Positions 1 to 7,559 of a DNA stretch of 15,447 nt are shown here, one piece after another; the stretch's first letter is position 1; each line of letters opens with the position of its first letter. The position numbers were made by a program, and so were the translations under genes. Source of the stretch: Actinomycetota bacterium (GTDB taxonomy: Bacteria; Actinomycetota; Thermoleophilia; UBA2241); the NCBI GenBank assembly GCA_003158705.1, contig PMKX01000055.1, positions 632 to 16,078 on the forward strand, written 5' to 3'. A model generated the notes under the pieces. It had not been told where the DNA came from. It did not search any database and saw nothing but the letters and a program-made list of their open reading frames with translations.

Positions 1-260
1 TGGCCGCGGAGCAGCATCTGCAGCGGTGTGCGCACCACGTGTCGCTTGATGACCCGCAGCCGCTCCCACGGGTCTTCGTCGAGGTAGCGCAGCGAGGCGT
101 CGAACGTAGCGCCGCCCCACACCTCGAGCGAGTGGAAACCGACGTCGTCCAGAGCCGGCAGGATGGGCAGCATGTCGGCGGTGCGCATGCGCGTCGCCCA
201 GAGCGACTGATGAGCGTCGCGCAGCGTGGTGTCGGTGATCCTGATGCGTCGCGCTCGCAT
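1..260 (-). CDS. Pyruvate/oxaloacetate carboxyltransferase subunit (PycB/OadA-like), N-terminal part
   Basis: Only the first 86 codons are in the window; the gene runs off the left edge. The N-terminus carries the family signature [12 protein letters not shown] (residues 9-20), with the metal-binding Asp10, followed by [20 protein letters not shown] and DPWERLR and then QMLLRG. This pattern is typical of the carboxyltransferase domain shared by pyruvate carboxylase subunit B and the oxaloacetate decarboxylase alpha subunit. These enzymes move CO2 between carboxybiotin and pyruvate/oxaloacetate. The ATG at 260 is preceded by AGGAG with 8 nt spacing. The gene starts 28 nt after efp and is probably cotranscribed with it. 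Whether a biotinyl domain is fused at the C-terminus, which would separate PycB/OadA from a bare transcarboxylase 5S subunit, cannot be seen here. Confidence 0.9.
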   Translation of the reverse strand, partial: MRARRIRITDTTLRDAHQSLWATRMRTADMLPILPALDDVGFHSLEVWGGATFDASLRYLDEDPWERLRVIKRHVVRTPLQMLLRG

Positions 261-288
261 GCTCGTCTCTCCTCGCCGGCGACGGCCC

Positions 289-855
289 TCAGGCCCGGGA
301 CAAGTACTCGCCGCTGCGCGTGTCGACCTTGACGCGCTCGCCCTGCTCGATGAAGAGCGGCACCTGGATGGCCACGCCCGTCTCGAGCGTGGCTGGCTTG
401 GTGCCGCCCTGCGCCGTGTCGCCGCGCAGCCCCGGTTCGGTGTGCGTGACTGCCAGCTCCACGGAGGTAGGAGCTTCCACCGCCGACGGCTGGCCGTTGA
501 GGTACATGAGGTCGACGTTCATGTTCTCGACCACCCATTTGAGCGCGTCCGCAGCCAGCGAGGGCGGCACCGAGACCTGCTCATACGTCTGCTCGTCCAT
601 GAGCACGACTTCGGTGTCGGTCGCATAGAGGAACTGCATCTTGCGCGACTGTGTGTGGACGCGGGTGAACTTCTCGCCGGAACGGAACGTCCTGTCGAGG
701 ACCGCACCGGTGGCTATGTTGCGCACCTTGGTGCGCACGAACGCGCCGCCCTTGCCCGGCTTGACGTGCTGGAACTCGACGATGGTGAAGAAGTCGCCCT
801 CGATCTCGATGGCGATGCCGTTCTTGAACTGATTGGTGGAGACTACCTCTGCCAT
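289..855 (-). CDS. efp: Translation elongation factor P
   Basis: EF-P binds ribosomes stalled at polyproline stretches and promotes peptide bond formation. The 188-residue product matches the usual length and has the standard three-domain layout: an N-terminal KOW-like domain with [14 protein letters not shown] (residues 30-43), a central OB domain ([10 protein letters not shown] onward), and a C-terminal OB domain ending [19 protein letters not shown]...[21 protein letters not shown]. Lys35 at the PGKGG tip is the position that is modified in many bacteria. It is Lys and not Arg, so EarP-type rhamnosylation is not expected. I chose ATG 855, where the protein begins [16 protein letters not shown] 867 would add four residues and has no visible Shine-Dalgarno. 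For 855 there is AGGAG only 3 nt upstream, so the start is not certain. Confidence 0.96.
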   Translation of the reverse strand: MAEVVSTNQFKNGIAIEIEGDFFTIVEFQHVKPGKGGAFVRTKVRNIATGAVLDRTFRSGEKFTRVHTQSRKMQFLYATDTEVVLMDEQTYEQVSVPPSLAADALKWVVENMNVDLMYLNGQPSAVEAPTSVELAVTHTEPGLRGDTAQGGTKPATLETGVAIQVPLFIEQGERVKVDTRSGEYLSRA

Positions 856-900
856 GGGCTCCTGCATTTGGGCGCTCGACCGGCGACGGACAGAGACGTA

Positions 901-906
901 ATGATA
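901..906 (-). promoter_or_regulatory. Possible -10 element of an internal promoter for efp
   Basis: The 97-nt gap between pepP and efp contains TATCAT on the minus strand, 45 nt before the efp ATG at 855, preceded directly by TG. It matches five of six bases of the sigma-70-type -10 consensus. The -35 region is weak: TTCTGC at 18 nt spacing is the nearest fit. Extra expression of efp from its own promoter is plausible because it is needed at high level. This is inference from sequence pattern only. Confidence 0.4.
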
Positions 907-952
907 CAGGAAACGGCGTGCGCCGCAGAAGGCGGGCCGTGCGGCCGTCCGG

Positions 953-2023
953 CTAGCCGACGGTCACGAGCTCTTTCGGGAAGAGCGTCAGAAGGCGGCA
1001 GCCGTCCTCGCCCAAGACCACCGTGTCCTCTATGCGCACGCCGCCCACGTCCTGCAGGTAAATGCCCGGCTCCACGGTGAAGAGCATGCCCGGCGCCAGC
1101 ACGTCGCGGCTACGGCGGCCGAGGCGTGGGTACTCGTGGATCTCCAGACCCACGCCGTGGCCGGTGCCGTGACCGAAAGCGTCGCCGTAGCCGGCGGCTT
1201 CGATGACGTCGCGGGCGACCTTGTCGGCGGCATGCCCCGTGACGCCGGGACGCAGCGCCTCTACGGCGACAAGCTGCGCCGCCAGCACGATGGCATACAC
1301 CCGGCGCAGCTCGTCGCTCAACTCGCCGGCGGCGAAGGTGCGCGTGATGTCGCTGCAATAGCCGTCCACGCGTGCGCCGCTGTCGACCACCACGAGGTCG
1401 CCTGCAACGATGCGCCGCTGGCCGGGGATAGCGTGCGCCAGGGCGCCGCGGGGGCCCGCCGCGACCACGGTATCGAACGAGGGGCCCTCCGCCCCGCGCC
1501 GGTGCAGCTCCTCGCGGATCTGCCAGGCGATCTCGGCCTCGGTCCTGCCCACGAGACCGCCGGCGACCACGGCCTCCAGGGCGGCGTCGGTCATAGCGGC
1601 GGCACGCCGCACAGCCTCGATCTCCGCCGGTTCCTTCAAGCCCCGCAGACGGCTCAGCTTATCGCCCACATCCCGCAGTCGCCCGCGATGCCGGCGCCGC
1701 AGCAGGCGGTAGTCGGCGTGCGTGAGCGTGCCGCCCTGGAACCCGAGCGCGGCACGCTCTCCCAGCTCCCGAGCTGCGGCGGCGGTCGAGTCGCGCACCA
1801 GCGCCTCGGTACGCTCGAGCGCAAAGCCCTCGACCTCCTCGGCGACCTGCGCCCAGTAGCGCGAGTCAGTGCAGATCAGCGCCGTCGTGCGGCCGACGAC
1901 AAGCATCGCGTCCTCGCCGCGGAAGCCGCAGAGGTAGCGCACGTCATAGGCGTCGCTGACCAGGATGCCGTCGAGACCAAGGTGCTCGAGCACGCCGCGC
2001 GCCGCGGCCAGCCGTGTGCTCAC
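953..2023 (-). CDS. pepP: Xaa-Pro aminopeptidase/dipeptidase (M24B family metallopeptidase)
   Basis: This is a 356-residue cytosolic peptidase cleaving N-terminal or dipeptide bonds before proline. Residues 1-125 form the N-terminal creatinase-like domain; about 135-350 form the pita-bread catalytic domain. All five metal ligands of the family are present: Asp214 and Asp225 ([20 protein letters not shown]), His289 ([14 protein letters not shown]), Glu318 (FTVEPGIY) and Glu332 (VRIEDTV). His197 and His296 fit the substrate-binding histidines. The start is GTG 2023, giving [20 protein letters not shown]. It overlaps the aroQ stop as GTGA, and a longer frame upstream only reads aroQ out of phase. 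The aroQ-pepP-efp order is common in Gram-positive bacteria. Whether it acts on dipeptides (PepQ) or longer peptides (PepP) is not decidable here. Confidence 0.93.
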   Translation of the reverse strand: MSTRLAAARGVLEHLGLDGILVSDAYDVRYLCGFRGEDAMLVVGRTTALICTDSRYWAQVAEEVEGFALERTEALVRDSTAAAARELGERAALGFQGGTLTHADYRLLRRRHRGRLRDVGDKLSRLRGLKEPAEIEAVRRAAAMTDAALEAVVAGGLVGRTEAEIAWQIREELHRRGAEGPSFDTVVAAGPRGALAHAIPGQRRIVAGDLVVVDSGARVDGYCSDITRTFAAGELSDELRRVYAIVLAAQLVAVEALRPGVTGHAADKVARDVIEAAGYGDAFGHGTGHGVGLEIHEYPRLGRRSRDVLAPGMLFTVEPGIYLQDVGGVRIEDTVVLGEDGCRLLTLFPKELVTVG

Positions 2024-2472
2024 GACAGGGCCGCGGCCAGAGCATCGACCGCCTCGAAGTAGCCGTCCACTCCCTTGCCCGAGACACGCACGGTCGCCAG
2101 GTCGGCGATGACCGACCGCCGGCGCCACTCTTCGCGCGCCTCGATGTCGGAAAGATGAACCTCGGCGATGGGCGCCGTCACCAGCTCCAGCGCGTCGCGT
2201 ATGGCGTAGCTGTAGTGCGTCCAGGCGCCCGGATTGATGATGACCGCCGCCGCGCCCACACGCGCCAGCTCGTGCAGCTTCTCCACCATGTCGCCCTCGT
2301 TGTTGGTGTGAAAGCAGCGCACCGCGAAGCCTCGGCCAGCGGCATGCGCGGCGACCTGGGATTCCAGCTCGTCTAGCGTCAGCCTGCCGTAGTGCTCGGG
2401 TGCGCGGCTGCCCAACATGTCCAGGTTGACGCCGTGCAGAAGCCACAGCGTGTTCAACGCGTCGTCAGCCAT
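2020..2472 (-). CDS. aroQ: 3-dehydroquinate dehydratase, type II
   Basis: It converts 3-dehydroquinate to 3-dehydroshikimate, step three of the shikimate pathway, by the trans-eliminating type II mechanism of a dodecameric enzyme. The length of 150 residues is typical. Visible active-site residues are Asn16 in HGVNLDMLG, Arg23, the catalytic Tyr28 (APEHYG), Asn80 in INPGAWTH, His106 in EVHLSDIEAREEW, and Arg113. The usual N-terminal (N/Q)GPN motif reads HGVN here, so the proline is replaced by valine. The following SNHEG-type motif reads TNNEG. These are mild departures and the catalytic set is intact. The ATG at 2472 lies inside aroB, overlapping its end by 19 nt, and the stop overlaps the pepP GTG. 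Confidence 0.96.
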   Translation of the reverse strand: MADDALNTLWLLHGVNLDMLGSRAPEHYGRLTLDELESQVAAHAAGRGFAVRCFHTNNEGDMVEKLHELARVGAAAVIINPGAWTHYSYAIRDALELVTAPIAEVHLSDIEAREEWRRRSVIADLATVRVSGKGVDGYFEAVDALAAALS

Positions 2473-3542
2473 GCCACGACCTCCCGCTTCAGTGCCGACG
2501 GCACCTTCACCCCGCTCCTCGGCCTGCCCAGACTTTCGAGCAGCACATAACGGACGCCCTCGCTGCCGGCCTTCTTGTCGCGTGCGATCAGGCTGATCAC
2601 CGCCTCGGGCGCCGTGTCTGCCAGCCGCTCCGGCAGCCCCAGGGCTGAAATGAGCTCCTGGCCGCGGTCGGCATCGGCCTGCGCCAGGCCGGTGAGCTTG
2701 GTCGAGAGCCAGAGCGCGGCGCGCAGGCCCAGACCGACCGCCTCGCCGTGCGAATGCTCACGAAAGGCGCCGGCAGCCTCGATCGCGGACCCGACGGTAT
2801 GCCCCAGGTTGAGCAGAGCACGCTCGCCGCTCTCCTCGCGCTCGTCTCCCGCCACGATCTTCACCTTCACGCGGGCGCAGGCGAGGACCATGTCCTGGGT
2901 CACGCCGCCGTGCCCGGAAGCGTAGCCACATACGCTCTCCCACAGCGAGCCGCCGACGAGAAACGCGTACTTCACGACCTCTGCCATACCGCCGCGCAGC
3001 TCGCTCTCGGGCAGACTGGCAAGCGTGTCCAGGTCCGTCAGCACCAGCCCGGGCTGATAGAAGGTGCCTACATAGTTCCTGCCGGAGCGGAAGTGCACAC
3101 CCACCTTGCCTCCCAGCGAGGCATCGACCTGGCCCACGAGCGTGGTGGGCACCTGCACCAACTGCACGCCCCTCTGGAACGTGGCGGCGACGAAGCCGAC
3201 AAGGTCGCCCACGACACCGCCGCCGAGCGCCACGAGCGTGTCTGTGCGACGGACGTGGCGGTCGTAGAGCACGCCGTACAGCTCCTGGGCGCGACCGAGA
3301 CTCTTCTCGCGCTCTCCCGCCGGGATGACGATCTCCGACACGGCAAAACCGGCCTCGCTGAGGCTCCCGCAGACGGTTGCCATATAGCGCGGAGCCACGT
3401 GCTCGTCGCTGCAGACGACCGCCCGGCCGCCTGGGCTGCACTGCCGCCACGCGCCGCCAAGCTGGCCCAGCACGCCGCGGCCGACAAGCACCTCGTACTC
3501 CCGCGTGCGCGTTCGCGCTCTCAGACGTTGCATGTGCGTCAC
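2454..3542 (-). CDS. aroB: 3-dehydroquinate synthase
   Basis: It converts DAHP to 3-dehydroquinate in an NAD- and metal-dependent reaction. The 362-residue product has the NAD-binding glycine-rich stretch [18 protein letters not shown] (105-122), [18 protein letters not shown] (132-149) and FYQP. The three metal ligands are seen in [10 protein letters not shown] (Glu188), [13 protein letters not shown] (His248) and HSHGEAVG (His265). The start is GTG 3542; it overlaps the aroK stop as GTGA, so translation is probably coupled. A downstream ATG at 3533 is also possible and would shorten the protein by three residues. It sits in the aroC-aroK-aroB-aroQ run with no gap. Confidence 0.97.
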   Translation of the reverse strand: MTHMQRLRARTRTREYEVLVGRGVLGQLGGAWRQCSPGGRAVVCSDEHVAPRYMATVCGSLSEAGFAVSEIVIPAGEREKSLGRAQELYGVLYDRHVRRTDTLVALGGGVVGDLVGFVAATFQRGVQLVQVPTTLVGQVDASLGGKVGVHFRSGRNYVGTFYQPGLVLTDLDTLASLPESELRGGMAEVVKYAFLVGGSLWESVCGYASGHGGVTQDMVLACARVKVKIVAGDEREESGERALLNLGHTVGSAIEAAGAFREHSHGEAVGLGLRAALWLSTKLTGLAQADADRGQELISALGLPERLADTAPEAVISLIARDKKAGSEGVRYVLLESLGRPRSGVKVPSALKREVVAWLTTR

Positions 3543-4126
3543 ACCTCCCCGGCTGTGGGCAACGTGTCCGCCGAGCGGCTCGTTTGGTCGCTGAGACCGC
3601 CTTCGACAAGGGCCACCAGGGCGGCCACCACCTCGTCCAGCGGCCGCGCGCCGTCGTTGTCCACACTCGCCGTAGCCGTCTGCTCATACACTGCGCGGCG
3701 CTGCGCGTACAGCCGGCGAAACACACCCTCGTCGCAGGCCAGTGGCCGCGCCGCGCCTTCGCCGTCGGCAAGTCCCGCGCCGCCCCCGCAGCGCGCCAGC
3801 AATACGTCGACGGGAGCGGTGAGCCAAACGACGTGCTCGAGCTCGGCGAGTGCCCGCCGCACGTGGTCGTCCGTGACCGCCCCACCGCCGAGCGCCACCA
3901 CGCTAGGCAGACTGCGAGCTCGCTCGAGAGCCGCCACGGCCACGTCGCGCTCGATATCACGGAAGTAGGCTTCGCCGTGCTCGGCGAAGATCGCCTCGAT
4001 GGGGCCGAGTTGCTCGACGATGAGCGCATCGGTGTCGACGAACGGCACCCTCAGGCGATGTGCCACCAGCATGCCGACGTGGCTCTTGCCAGCTCCCATG
4101 AAGCCGATGAGGGCGAGCGATCCGAT
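3539..4126 (-). CDS. aroK: Shikimate kinase with probable ATC start codon
   Basis: It phosphorylates shikimate at the 3-OH using ATP. Read from ATC 4126 the protein is 195 residues and begins [15 protein letters not shown], the normal shikimate kinase N-terminus with beta-1 and the complete Walker A motif GFMGAGKS (8-15). Other landmarks are DTD (31-33), YFRDIE with the shikimate-binding Arg56, GGGAV (80-84) and the lid ARPL (126-129). The first in-frame ATG is 4099; starting there removes beta-1 and the first Gly of Walker A and has no Shine-Dalgarno. No in-frame ATG, GTG or TTG exists upstream to at least position 4200. GGGGGT lies 5 nt before the ATC. The aroC stop is 10 nt upstream. If the ATC start is wrong, the CDS is 3539-4099. 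Confidence 0.9.
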   Translation of the reverse strand: MGSLALIGFMGAGKSHVGMLVAHRLRVPFVDTDALIVEQLGPIEAIFAEHGEAYFRDIERDVAVAALERARSLPSVVALGGGAVTDDHVRRALAELEHVVWLTAPVDVLLARCGGGAGLADGEGAARPLACDEGVFRRLYAQRRAVYEQTATASVDNDGARPLDEVVAALVALVEGGLSDQTSRSADTLPTAGEV

Positions 4127-4136
4127 GGCGTACCCC

Positions 4137-5291
4137 CTAGACCCGCCTGGCGCGACGCCGGGCGGCCTCCACCGCAGCCACGAGCTCCTCCACGGTGGCG
4201 CCGCCGAAGCGCTCCAAAGCAGCGGCAGCGAGGGTCAGGGCGAGCACGGCCTCACCGACGACCGCCGCCGCAGGTACCGCACAAACGTCGCTGCGTTCGA
4301 AGCGCGAGTCGACTGCCGCGTGCGTACTCATGTCCACACTGCGCAGCGGCGTGCGCAGAGTGGCGATGGGCTTCATGGCGGCGCGCACGACGATCGGTTC
4401 GCCGGTGGACATGCCGCCCTCGACGCCGCCGGCGCGATTCGTCTCCCGGTAGTAGCCACGATCCTGGTCGAAAGCTATCGCGTCGTGTACTTCCGAACCT
4501 GCAAGCCGGCTGGCCGCAAAACCCAGACCGAGCTCCACGCCCTTCACGGCCGGTACGCTCATCAAGGCGGCAGCCAGACGCGCGCTCAGCCTACGGTCGG
4601 CTTGCACATACGACCCTGCGCCCGCTGGGTAGCCGACCACGACCACCTCGAACACACCACCCAGCGTGTCGCCGCGCGCCCCGGCTGCGACCACGGCTGC
4701 CTGCATCGCCTCGCTGGCTTCATGGTCCAGACAGCGCAAGGGATCGGCGTCGACGCTCGGCAGGTCGTCGAGAGGCGTGTTTGCCGCTCGCACACCGCCG
4801 ATCTCGAGCACGTGGCTGTGCACCGTGCAGCCCAGCAAGCTGAGAAGACGACGCGCGACGGCTCCACAGGCGACGCGAGCCGCCGTCTCGCGCGCACTGG
4901 CGCGCTCGATCACGTCGCGCAGATCGGGCAGACCGTAGAGCAACGCGCCGCCCAGGTCGGCGTGACCCGGCCGCGGAACCGTCACCGGCTCGGCGGTCGC
5001 CGCCGGCTTCTCGACGGCGAGCACGTCGCCCCAGTTGGCCGCATCCCGGTTCTCAACCGCCAGAGCGATGGGACCGCCGGTCGTCAGGCCATAGCGCACG
5101 CCGGAGAGGATCTGCGCGTGGTCGTGTTCGATCGCCTGACGCTCACCGCGGCCAAAGCCGAGTTGCCGCCGCGCCAAGTCGGCGTCGATATCGGCCGCCG
5201 ACACCTCCAAACGCGAAGGGCAGCCCTCGACGATGGCCGTAAGCTGGCGACCATGCGACTCACCTGCTGTGAGGTAGCGCAGCGTGCTCAT
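4137..5291 (-). CDS. aroC: Chorismate synthase
   Basis: It catalyses the last common step of aromatic biosynthesis, EPSP to chorismate, using reduced FMN. The 384-residue product is of usual size. It starts [14 protein letters not shown], containing the conserved ESHG histidine (His13), then has [17 protein letters not shown], the [15 protein letters not shown] segment, and [15 protein letters not shown] followed by [13 protein letters not shown]. The C-terminal half has [20 protein letters not shown] and RTPLRSVDM, all family hallmarks. I chose ATG 5291, matching the usual [14 protein letters not shown] beginning; GTG 5297 would add two residues. Neither has a Shine-Dalgarno, while a -10-like TATCGT ends 8 nt before the ATG, so leaderless translation is likely. 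It is the first gene of the aro-pepP-efp operon. Confidence 0.97.
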   Translation of the reverse strand: MSTLRYLTAGESHGRQLTAIVEGCPSRLEVSAADIDADLARRQLGFGRGERQAIEHDHAQILSGVRYGLTTGGPIALAVENRDAANWGDVLAVEKPAATAEPVTVPRPGHADLGGALLYGLPDLRDVIERASARETAARVACGAVARRLLSLLGCTVHSHVLEIGGVRAANTPLDDLPSVDADPLRCLDHEASEAMQAAVVAAGARGDTLGGVFEVVVVGYPAGAGSYVQADRRLSARLAAALMSVPAVKGVELGLGFAASRLAGSEVHDAIAFDQDRGYYRETNRAGGVEGGMSTGEPIVVRAAMKPIATLRTPLRSVDMSTHAAVDSRFERSDVCAVPAAAVVGEAVLALTLAAAALERFGGATVEELVAAVEAARRRARRV

Positions 5292-5299
5292 GGTCACTA

Positions 5300-5329
5300 A
5301 CGATACACAACCGCCTCAGCCGCACGCAA
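5300..5329 (-). promoter_or_regulatory. Probable aroC promoter giving a leaderless mRNA
   Basis: On the minus strand TTGCGT (5329-5324) and TATCGT (5305-5300) are spaced by 18 nt. The -10 ends 8 nt before the aroC ATG, so the expected transcription start falls at or next to the A of the start codon. The absence of a Shine-Dalgarno before aroC agrees with this. It lies just downstream of the hairpin that ends the pilus operon, as expected for a new transcription unit. Inference from consensus; no start site data are available. Confidence 0.5.
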
Positions 5330-5368
5330 AGAACGAGGCTGGCAGGCGGAAGCGCGCGGGCACAAGAA

Positions 5369-5399
5369 GCGAGGGGCGGCTCACTGAGCCGCCCCTCGC
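5369..5399 (-). terminator. Hairpin terminator after the pilus operon
   Basis: Two 15-nt arms (5369-5383 and 5385-5399) are perfect reverse complements around one central base. In RNA this gives a GC-rich stem of about 12 bp with a 7-nt loop. On the minus strand it is followed by TTCTTG, a short T-rich tract. It lies 25 nt after the stop codon of the PilP-like gene and before the aroC promoter, as expected for a rho-independent terminator separating two operons. Confidence 0.8.
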
Positions 5400-5423
5400 A
5401 GCACGACTCCAGCGAGCCGGAAG

Positions 5424-6275
5424 CTACTTGACTACGGCCTGCCCTGCATGCAGCGTGAGTGTCACGTCGCCATGCAGGATGGTCACCGTCTGGGCGGCGA
5501 AGTCGATGGCCACCACCCTGATCTGACCCCAATGGGTCGTGAACGTGTCGCCGACCTGCTTGTCGGCGTACGTGGTGCCGTCCACGTCGAAGGTCGCCGA
5601 GGCGGTGGCGTTCTGACTGTCGATGCTGAGGACCTTGATCGAGTGCCCCTGCGTAGTACCGCCGCCGCCCCCTCCACCGCCGCCGCCGGTGCCTGCGTAC
5701 GTAAGCTGGACCACGGCGAGGTCGTACGTCTTGCCGCCCTTGCTCTGGACCGTCACGATCTGGCCTTCAGGTACCAGCACGGATGTGCTGCCGTCTGAGA
5801 AAGTCTGTCCGTGGAGAAGGTCGAACTTGACGCCGTTGCTGGTGATGTCGGCGATCACGAACGCCGGACTGCCCGGCGGCACCTTGTCGCCCTTGCTCAC
5901 GCTGTACGGCTTGTCGTTGATCTTGATGTCCGCCCCCGTGGGCGTCTCGGCGGTACCACTCCCGCTCGGCGAAGGCGACGACAACGGTGAACCAGCCGCA
6001 GTGGGCACGAGCGGTGTGAACGGGTCCTTGCTGTTGAACTTGTCGAGAGCCGGCTCCTGCTTGGCCGGGTCGATGGCCAGTGGGTCGGCCGCCGCGTCGT
6101 TCGACGAAGCGGTGCCCGCGTAGTCGTAGCCGATGGCACGTGGATTGGCGCCGCCAGACTGGCTGACGCCGGCCGCGGATCCGGCAGCCCAACGGCCGGT
6201 GAGCACCGCCACGAGAGCGACGGCGACCACGGCCGCCGCGATGAGGACCATGCGCGAACGCTTGGAAGGGCTCAC
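5424..6275 (-). CDS. PilP/GspC-like pilus assembly protein with two repeated beta domains
   Basis: The 283-residue product has a short basic N-terminus, one membrane segment (about 9-29), and an extracytoplasmic part. A low-complexity linker (about 92-115) follows FNSKDPFTPLVP (80-91); a KDPFxP-type motif is typical of PilP and GspC. Two related beta-rich domains follow, roughly 116-193 and 211-283. Both show the order YxxxxxGD, V-V/I-A-I-D/T, LLHG or ILHG, then L-x(2)-GQ-x-V. They are joined by ten consecutive glycines (197-206). In diderms PilP sits beside PilNO and contacts the PilQ secretin; no secretin gene is in this window. The start is GTG 6275, with AGGAGG 6 nt upstream, and it overlaps the pilO stop as GTGA. 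The PilP assignment rests on position, topology and the short motif, not on clear full-length similarity. Confidence 0.75.
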   Translation of the reverse strand: MSPSKRSRMVLIAAAVVAVALVAVLTGRWAAGSAAGVSQSGGANPRAIGYDYAGTASSNDAAADPLAIDPAKQEPALDKFNSKDPFTPLVPTAAGSPLSSPSPSGSGTAETPTGADIKINDKPYSVSKGDKVPPGSPAFVIADITSNGVKFDLLHGQTFSDGSTSVLVPEGQIVTVQSKGGKTYDLAVVQLTYAGTGGGGGGGGGGTTQGHSIKVLSIDSQNATASATFDVDGTTYADKQVGDTFTTHWGQIRVVAIDFAAQTVTILHGDVTLTLHAGQAVVK

Positions 6276-6862
6276 AGGCCACCTCCTGCCCCGATACCGC
6301 TCCAGAGATAGGCGTCGATCGTGATGGTCACCGAGAGCTGCGGGAGCCCGCCGGGACCCTCGGCGACCTGGAGCCCGGCCACCTGAAGCAAACGCCCCGT
6401 CACGAGGAAGCTCTCGTTGCGGTACTCCGCATAGTCCTCCAACCGGTAGAGGAAGTCCTCGAGGTCGAAGTACCGGCCGTTGACCACCAAGTTGAGCGGC
6501 TGCACCGAGAAGGGCGTGCCGGCTGTCGGGTCCGAAGGCGTGATGCTGACGAGATCCATGCCGGACGCCTTGGTCGTAGCCGTGAGCTCCACGATCAGGG
6601 ACGGGATGCCCATGTTCTGCGGCAACATCTTGCTGAGCCGCACCAAGTCCGCCCTCGACTGCGGAGCCGTCTTCTTGTATTGCTCCAAGCGATGCAGAGT
6701 CTGCTCCGCCGTCTGCTTCTGGAGCTGCTCACTCTGCGTCTGGCTGTCCAGCGTGCTGATCTTCTGGCGCACTGGGCTCAAGAGCACGAAGTACCACGCG
6801 ACCACGACCACGAGCGCGATCACTGCGGCAATGATGTAGACCTCCCAGCGGCGCGACCTCAC
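6272..6862 (-). CDS. pilO: Type IV pilus inner-membrane protein PilO
   Basis: PilO pairs with PilN in the membrane alignment complex that links the cytoplasmic PilM ring and motor to the growing pilus. The 196-residue product has a short cytoplasmic tail, one transmembrane helix (about 8-29), a coiled-coil-prone segment (32-66, rich in Q, E and K) and a ferredoxin-like domain (about 78-187) with NLVVNGRYFDLEDFLYRLEDY, a typical PilO stretch. The end, GIGAGGGL, is a small flexible tail. It starts at GTG 6862, overlapping pilN as GTGA, and its own stop overlaps the next gene in the same way. It contains no cysteine. Confidence 0.9.
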   Translation of the reverse strand: MRSRRWEVYIIAAVIALVVVVAWYFVLLSPVRQKISTLDSQTQSEQLQKQTAEQTLHRLEQYKKTAPQSRADLVRLSKMLPQNMGIPSLIVELTATTKASGMDLVSITPSDPTAGTPFSVQPLNLVVNGRYFDLEDFLYRLEDYAEYRNESFLVTGRLLQVAGLQVAEGPGGLPQLSVTITIDAYLWSGIGAGGGL

Positions 6863-7554
6863 GGCGAGGCTCCCGGGCTAGGCGTCGTGGTCGGCGGCGC
6901 CGTGGGCAATGGCGTGGTCGCCGGCACGACCGATCCCGACAACGGCGGCGCCACCAGGAACGGGCGCAACTGGACGGTGATCTGGAAGGCGGCAAGCTTG
7001 GTGTTGCCCACGATCGTGATGGCGGAGTTGATCAGCTTGATGTTGTCGATCTGCGGCAAGAGGCCGAGCCGAGTCATGAACTCGGCCACGTCGCTGTGGC
7101 TGAAGGCATTGCCCGTGAACGTGATGTCCACCGTACTGGCCGTCCCACCCGGGCCGCTCACCAATTGGCCTCCGGCCAACATGTAGGGCGGCACCGCGGC
7201 ACTGATGGCCGTGAGCTGCACCGAGTCCGGTATGACCAGGCTGATCTCCTGCAGGATGCTCGACCAGATCACGCGCGAATCGTAGATCTGCTTGGCCGTG
7301 TCGGCCATGCTCGTGCGCTGCGACTGCAGCGTCTCATAGGGCTGCAAGGCAACTGCTTGGATCTGCGCCTGCTGAACCTCGGCCTGCAGCGCAGTGACCC
7401 GAGCCTGCTTCTCGGAGATACGACCGTTCTGCCATACGTAGATGACACCCAAGACGACGACCAGCAGCAGCAAGCCGACGAGGGCGTAGAGTACGCCAAG
7501 CTCACGGGCGGCTTTGGCACGCTGCTCGGGCGGAAGCAGGTTGATGCGCTTCAT
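6859..7554 (-). CDS. pilN: Type IV pilus inner-membrane protein PilN
   Basis: The N-terminus MKRINLLPPEQR carries the INLLP motif that PilN inserts into the groove of PilM. One transmembrane helix (about 19-41) follows, then a coiled coil (44-90) and a ferredoxin-like domain (about 95-200). Residues 202-231 form a tail rich in Pro, Thr, Ser and Ala that extends past the usual end of the family; it is extracytoplasmic and probably disordered. ATG 7554 is 5 nt after the pilM stop, so the two are translated together. It contains no cysteine. Confidence 0.92.
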   Translation of the reverse strand: MKRINLLPPEQRAKAARELGVLYALVGLLLLVVVLGVIYVWQNGRISEKQARVTALQAEVQQAQIQAVALQPYETLQSQRTSMADTAKQIYDSRVIWSSILQEISLVIPDSVQLTAISAAVPPYMLAGGQLVSGPGGTASTVDITFTGNAFSHSDVAEFMTRLGLLPQIDNIKLINSAITIVGNTKLAAFQITVQLRPFLVAPPLSGSVVPATTPLPTAPPTTTPSPGASP

Positions 7555-7559
7555 GCCGC

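Noticed and set aside
2024..2446. N-terminal extension of the Xaa-Pro aminopeptidase to 2446
   Set aside because: It reads through aroQ in another phase with an Arg/Ala/Gly-rich shadow composition; GTG 2023 gives a normal family N-terminus.
3377..4843. Long plus-strand open frame (488 codons) opposite aroB, aroK and aroC
   Set aside because: Its translation is rich in Arg, Pro and Ser without domain motifs, and it lies antisense to three clearly conserved enzymes; GC-rich codon bias opens such shadow frames.
5658..5687. Glycine run in the PilP-like gene as an assembly error or slippage repeat
   Set aside because: The ten codons use four kinds of glycine triplets, the frame is kept on both sides and both flanking domains are intact.
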